Source of the DNA: Amycolatopsis regifaucium
Lineage (GTDB): Bacteria > Actinomycetota > Actinomycetes > Mycobacteriales > Pseudonocardiaceae
NCBI RefSeq assembly: GCF_001613935.1
Contig: NZ_LQCI01000052.1
Coordinates: 399-64,398, forward strand
Direction of reading: 5' to 3'
DNA length: 64,000 nt
Made by a program: the position numbers and the translations under genes. The notes below the pieces were generated by a model, which was not told the origin of the DNA, searched no databases, and saw only the letters and a program-made list of their open reading frames with translations. Below are positions 61,961 through 64,000 of the stretch, one piece after another; position 1 is the stretch's first letter, and each line of letters begins with the position of its first letter.

Positions 61961-62223
61961 ATGATCCCGCTGGTATTCGGGCTCACCAACGACATCGCCG
62001 ACCCGACCCACTCCGAAGCCCTCTGGTAACCCCTCGCCCTCGGCGCCGACTTCGGCGGCAACGCCACCGCCATCGGCGCCAGCGCCAACGTCGTCGTCCT
62101 CGGCATCGCCGCCCGCGCCGGCAGCCCCATCTCCTTCTGGGAATTCACCAAAAGAAGGGCGTCCTCATCACCGTGCTTGTCGCCGCGCCCTACCTCTGGC
62201 TCCGCTACTCCGTCTTCGCATAA
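61961..62223 (+). pseudogene. SLC13/ArsB-type permease, C-terminal remnant
   Basis: The frame reads LVFGLTNDIADPTHSEALW, meets TAA at 62027-62029, then continues [20 protein letters not shown] and [20 protein letters not shown]. It shifts frame near 62150 and ends [20 protein letters not shown] before TAA 62223. The GADxGGNATAxGASANVV motif is the last conserved segment of ArsB/citrate-type permeases. A stop and an indel make it nonfunctional, and most of the gene is missing. Confidence 0.7.
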
Positions 62224-62608
62224 GGAGTTCGTCAGGTCAGCCGGGGCGCTGCCGTGCGACTGTGGTGGCCGAGAAGCTGATCACTATCCAGCCCGTGCTT
62301 TACCGGGTAAGAAATGGAGGCCGACCGACCTATGCGAACGCGTCGCCGTCGTAGCCGTGCCGCAAGCACCCAGCATCGGCCGCGTTCAGCGGAACAGCAG
62401 CGCGTTCGTAATCGCAGGCACACTGCCGCACCTGGTCGGGGCATCAGGCCGTTGGCTGCCCCCTTTTGCTTTTCTGACTTAGCGATCGTCGCCGGTCGTG
62501 TGGCCTCGTCTTCTCGACTTAATCGAGCCCGGGAAGGCCCGAACCCGAACGGAGCATGCCTTCGACGGTCCGCACAAGCCTGACCGCCTGGCGCATCTGC
62601 CGAGAAAG
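62224..62608. other. Region without recognisable gene
   Basis: 385 nt between the permease remnant and the glycosidase. Several short open frames exist, but none has a ribosome site or family pattern. Confidence 0.4.
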
Positions 62609-64000
62609 TCAGTGGAGGGTGGTGTCGATGAAGACGGGTGTCGAGGAGACGGAAATCTTGATTTCCCCGTCGTGCAGTTCCACCGGTGTACTGGTACCGA
62701 GAGCGTCCACCGCACGTGCGTGGGGATGGGGCCATTCCCAGACGAGTTCGGTCGGCGGCCGATCATCGCGATGGGCGCTGGCGGGTCGTCGCCAGGCGAT
62801 CAGCAGTGGCGTGCGGCGGGTTCGCCGGACTTCGAACAGGTAGATGTCCGGCCGGTCGGGCACTGTGATCCGGTCGACTCGTGCGACCTGGTCGAGGTGG
62901 CGGGTCATCAGGGCGAACGTATCGGCGGCCGGGTACCGGTGAGCGATGGCGTCGCCGGTGTAGTCCATCAACGCGAGCTTGCCGAACATCAGGATCGGAG
63001 TGATGCGGAGGTGCCGTTTCAGCTTCCACTCCGGTCCGAGCGCGTAGTAGAGGTTGCGCCGGACTCCGGCGGCAAGGGCGAGCACGGTGCGGACGACCAG
63101 GTCGGTGCAGGCGATCCGATGGCGTTCGGACTCGAGGTCCGCCGGGCAGTCCGCCAGGAACATCTGCAGGGCCGGCGGCAATTCGTCGCGGCGTTCGTAG
63201 AGGGCGACCACGGTGTGTTCCTCGGTGGCCTGCAGGTCCTCGATCGTGTCCGGCATGGGCACCTCCCCGAGGAACTGCCGCTGATGTGCGGCGAGTGCCT
63301 CGGCCAGATACGGGAGATTCTCGGGGAAGTCCGTGGGCAGCGGACCGCTGTGTTCGCTGGCGACCACCAGTTGACGGCACCCGTGCGCGGCCAGCTGTGT
63401 GCGGCACGCCTCTATCAGTGCCGGAACCTCGTAGGCGTCACCGTAAGGGTGGATGTCGAAGACGTCGAAGTACTCGGAACCGTCGCGCAGCACCTGGCCG
63501 AAGAAGGCAGCCCAGGTGCCGGCTCCGGCCTGGCCGTCGCCGAGCATCGCCCCTGGCACCGCTCCGCCGAGCACTACCAGCGCGGCCGGGTCAGCACCCT
63601 TTGCCGCCGTGTGGAACGCGCCAAGCTGAGTCAGGTACTCCTCGGCCGTGCCCGCCCAGAACAATGGCAGGCAGGGTTCGATCTCGCACTGCCAGAACCG
63701 GATCGCCCCGGGGCGGCGGCCGACCAACTCGGTGACGAACCTGCGGTACCGGCCGATCTCTAGCGCCGGTGATGCCGGTAGCCAACGAGTCCCACGGCGG
63801 GTGGCCCACGGTGAGCTCGCGCAGACAGTCACCCATGCCTCGTCACCTTCGCCGAGCTGATCCAGCAGCGCGTCGACGGCGTCCCACACGAAGCGCCCGG
63901 GTTCGGGCTCCACTTGCGACCAGTAGATGTTCACCCGCACGATGCCCGCTCCCAGCGCGCGGGCTTGCGGGACGAAGAGTTCCGGTGGACTGAACAGTCC
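62609..64000 (-). CDS. Clan GH-A-type glycoside hydrolase, 5' end outside the window
   Basis: 463 visible residues; the frame is open to base 64000, so the start lies beyond. The TIM-barrel pattern includes ALGAGIVRVNIYWSQVEPEP at the visible front. RFWQCEIEP follows, with the Glu expected of the acid/base; then FDVFDIHPYGDAYEVP, and LVVASEHSGP with the probable nucleophile Glu. A C-terminal beta domain follows. The layout is that of GH39/GH42/GH5-like enzymes, but the family and sugar cannot be fixed. No signal peptide can be judged. It is the first intact gene after the decayed region. Confidence 0.7.
   Translation of the reverse strand, partial: GLFSPPELFVPQARALGAGIVRVNIYWSQVEPEPGRFVWDAVDALLDQLGEGDEAWVTVCASSPWATRRGTRWLPASPALEIGRYRRFVTELVGRRPGAIRFWQCEIEPCLPLFWAGTAEEYLTQLGAFHTAAKGADPAALVVLGGAVPGAMLGDGQAGAGTWAAFFGQVLRDGSEYFDVFDIHPYGDAYEVPALIEACRTQLAAHGCRQLVVASEHSGPLPTDFPENLPYLAEALAAHQRQFLGEVPMPDTIEDLQATEEHTVVALYERRDELPPALQMFLADCPADLESERHRIACTDLVVRTVLALAAGVRRNLYYALGPEWKLKRHLRITPILMFGKLALMDYTGDAIAHRYPAADTFALMTRHLDQVARVDRITVPDRPDIYLFEVRRTRRTPLLIAWRRPASAHRDDRPPTELVWEWPHPHARAVDALGTSTPVELHDGEIKISVSSTPVFIDTTLH

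Larger units (their letters stand above)
55283..62223. mobile_element. Decayed integrated region at tRNA-Leu
   Basis: A tRNA gene abutted by a serine-recombinase pseudogene is followed by a run of truncated or frameshifted genes (Rv1733c-like, RHS tail, membrane-protein fragments, SLC13-type remnant) with only two or three intact genes. The right boundary and any second att repeat were not found; the end given is where the remnants stop. Confidence 0.35.

Overview
The window is high-GC actinomycete chromosome. GTG and TTG starts, leaderless promoters, 4-base ATGA gene overlaps and many secreted hydrolases point to the Pseudonocardiaceae. The Amycolatopsis group is my best guess; this rests on gene content and is not proven by a marker gene. 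No rRNA gene or CRISPR array is present. There is one tRNA, tRNA-Leu(GAG).

Left part (1-15 kb). A truncated DUF222/HNH gene under a probable LexA box is followed by a ridA / DauR-type regulator / serine-threonine dehydratase operon. Facing it is the most notable locus of the window: four tightly coupled minus-strand genes (13621-2733) encoding a FadD32-like fatty-acyl-AMP ligase, a 2162-residue Pks13-like megasynthase, an AccD carboxyltransferase and a secreted antigen-85-like acyltransferase. This is the gene set that condenses and transfers mycolic acids. Here the synthase also carries DH and KR domains in cis and a carrier-like domain lacking its serine. An MFS exporter lies just upstream.

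Middle (15-45 kb). Ordinary but informative chromosome: a secreted S33 peptidase; a blaA-blaB-ppk2 operon divergent from a class A beta-lactamase (the Streptomyces cacaoi BlaA/BlaB/BlaL layout with PPK2 appended); a secreted VWA/Calx-beta protein; an alpha/beta hydrolase with a promoter-embedded operator; a multidomain GH87-type alpha-glucanase; three secreted peptidases; several regulators; an LVIVD-propeller protein; and a GntR-controlled flavoprotein.

45-52 kb. A catabolic block: a double-unit AsnC/Lrp regulator divergent from an amidohydrolase-MHS transporter pair, then a GMC oxidoreductase / aldehyde dehydrogenase operon behind a KstR-like box, then an F420-type LLM oxidoreductase.

52-64 kb. 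Eroded accessory DNA around tRNA-Leu: a shattered alpha/beta hydrolase gene, a streptogrisin-like protein without catalytic His and Asp, a serine-recombinase pseudogene overlapping the tRNA 3' end, an Rv1733c-like fragment, a TPR protein, a frameshifted RHS gene tail, truncated membrane-protein genes, and finally a glycosidase that runs off the window.

Across the window, seven copies of a 20-nt palindromic element occur in intergenic spaces, three times as close pairs.
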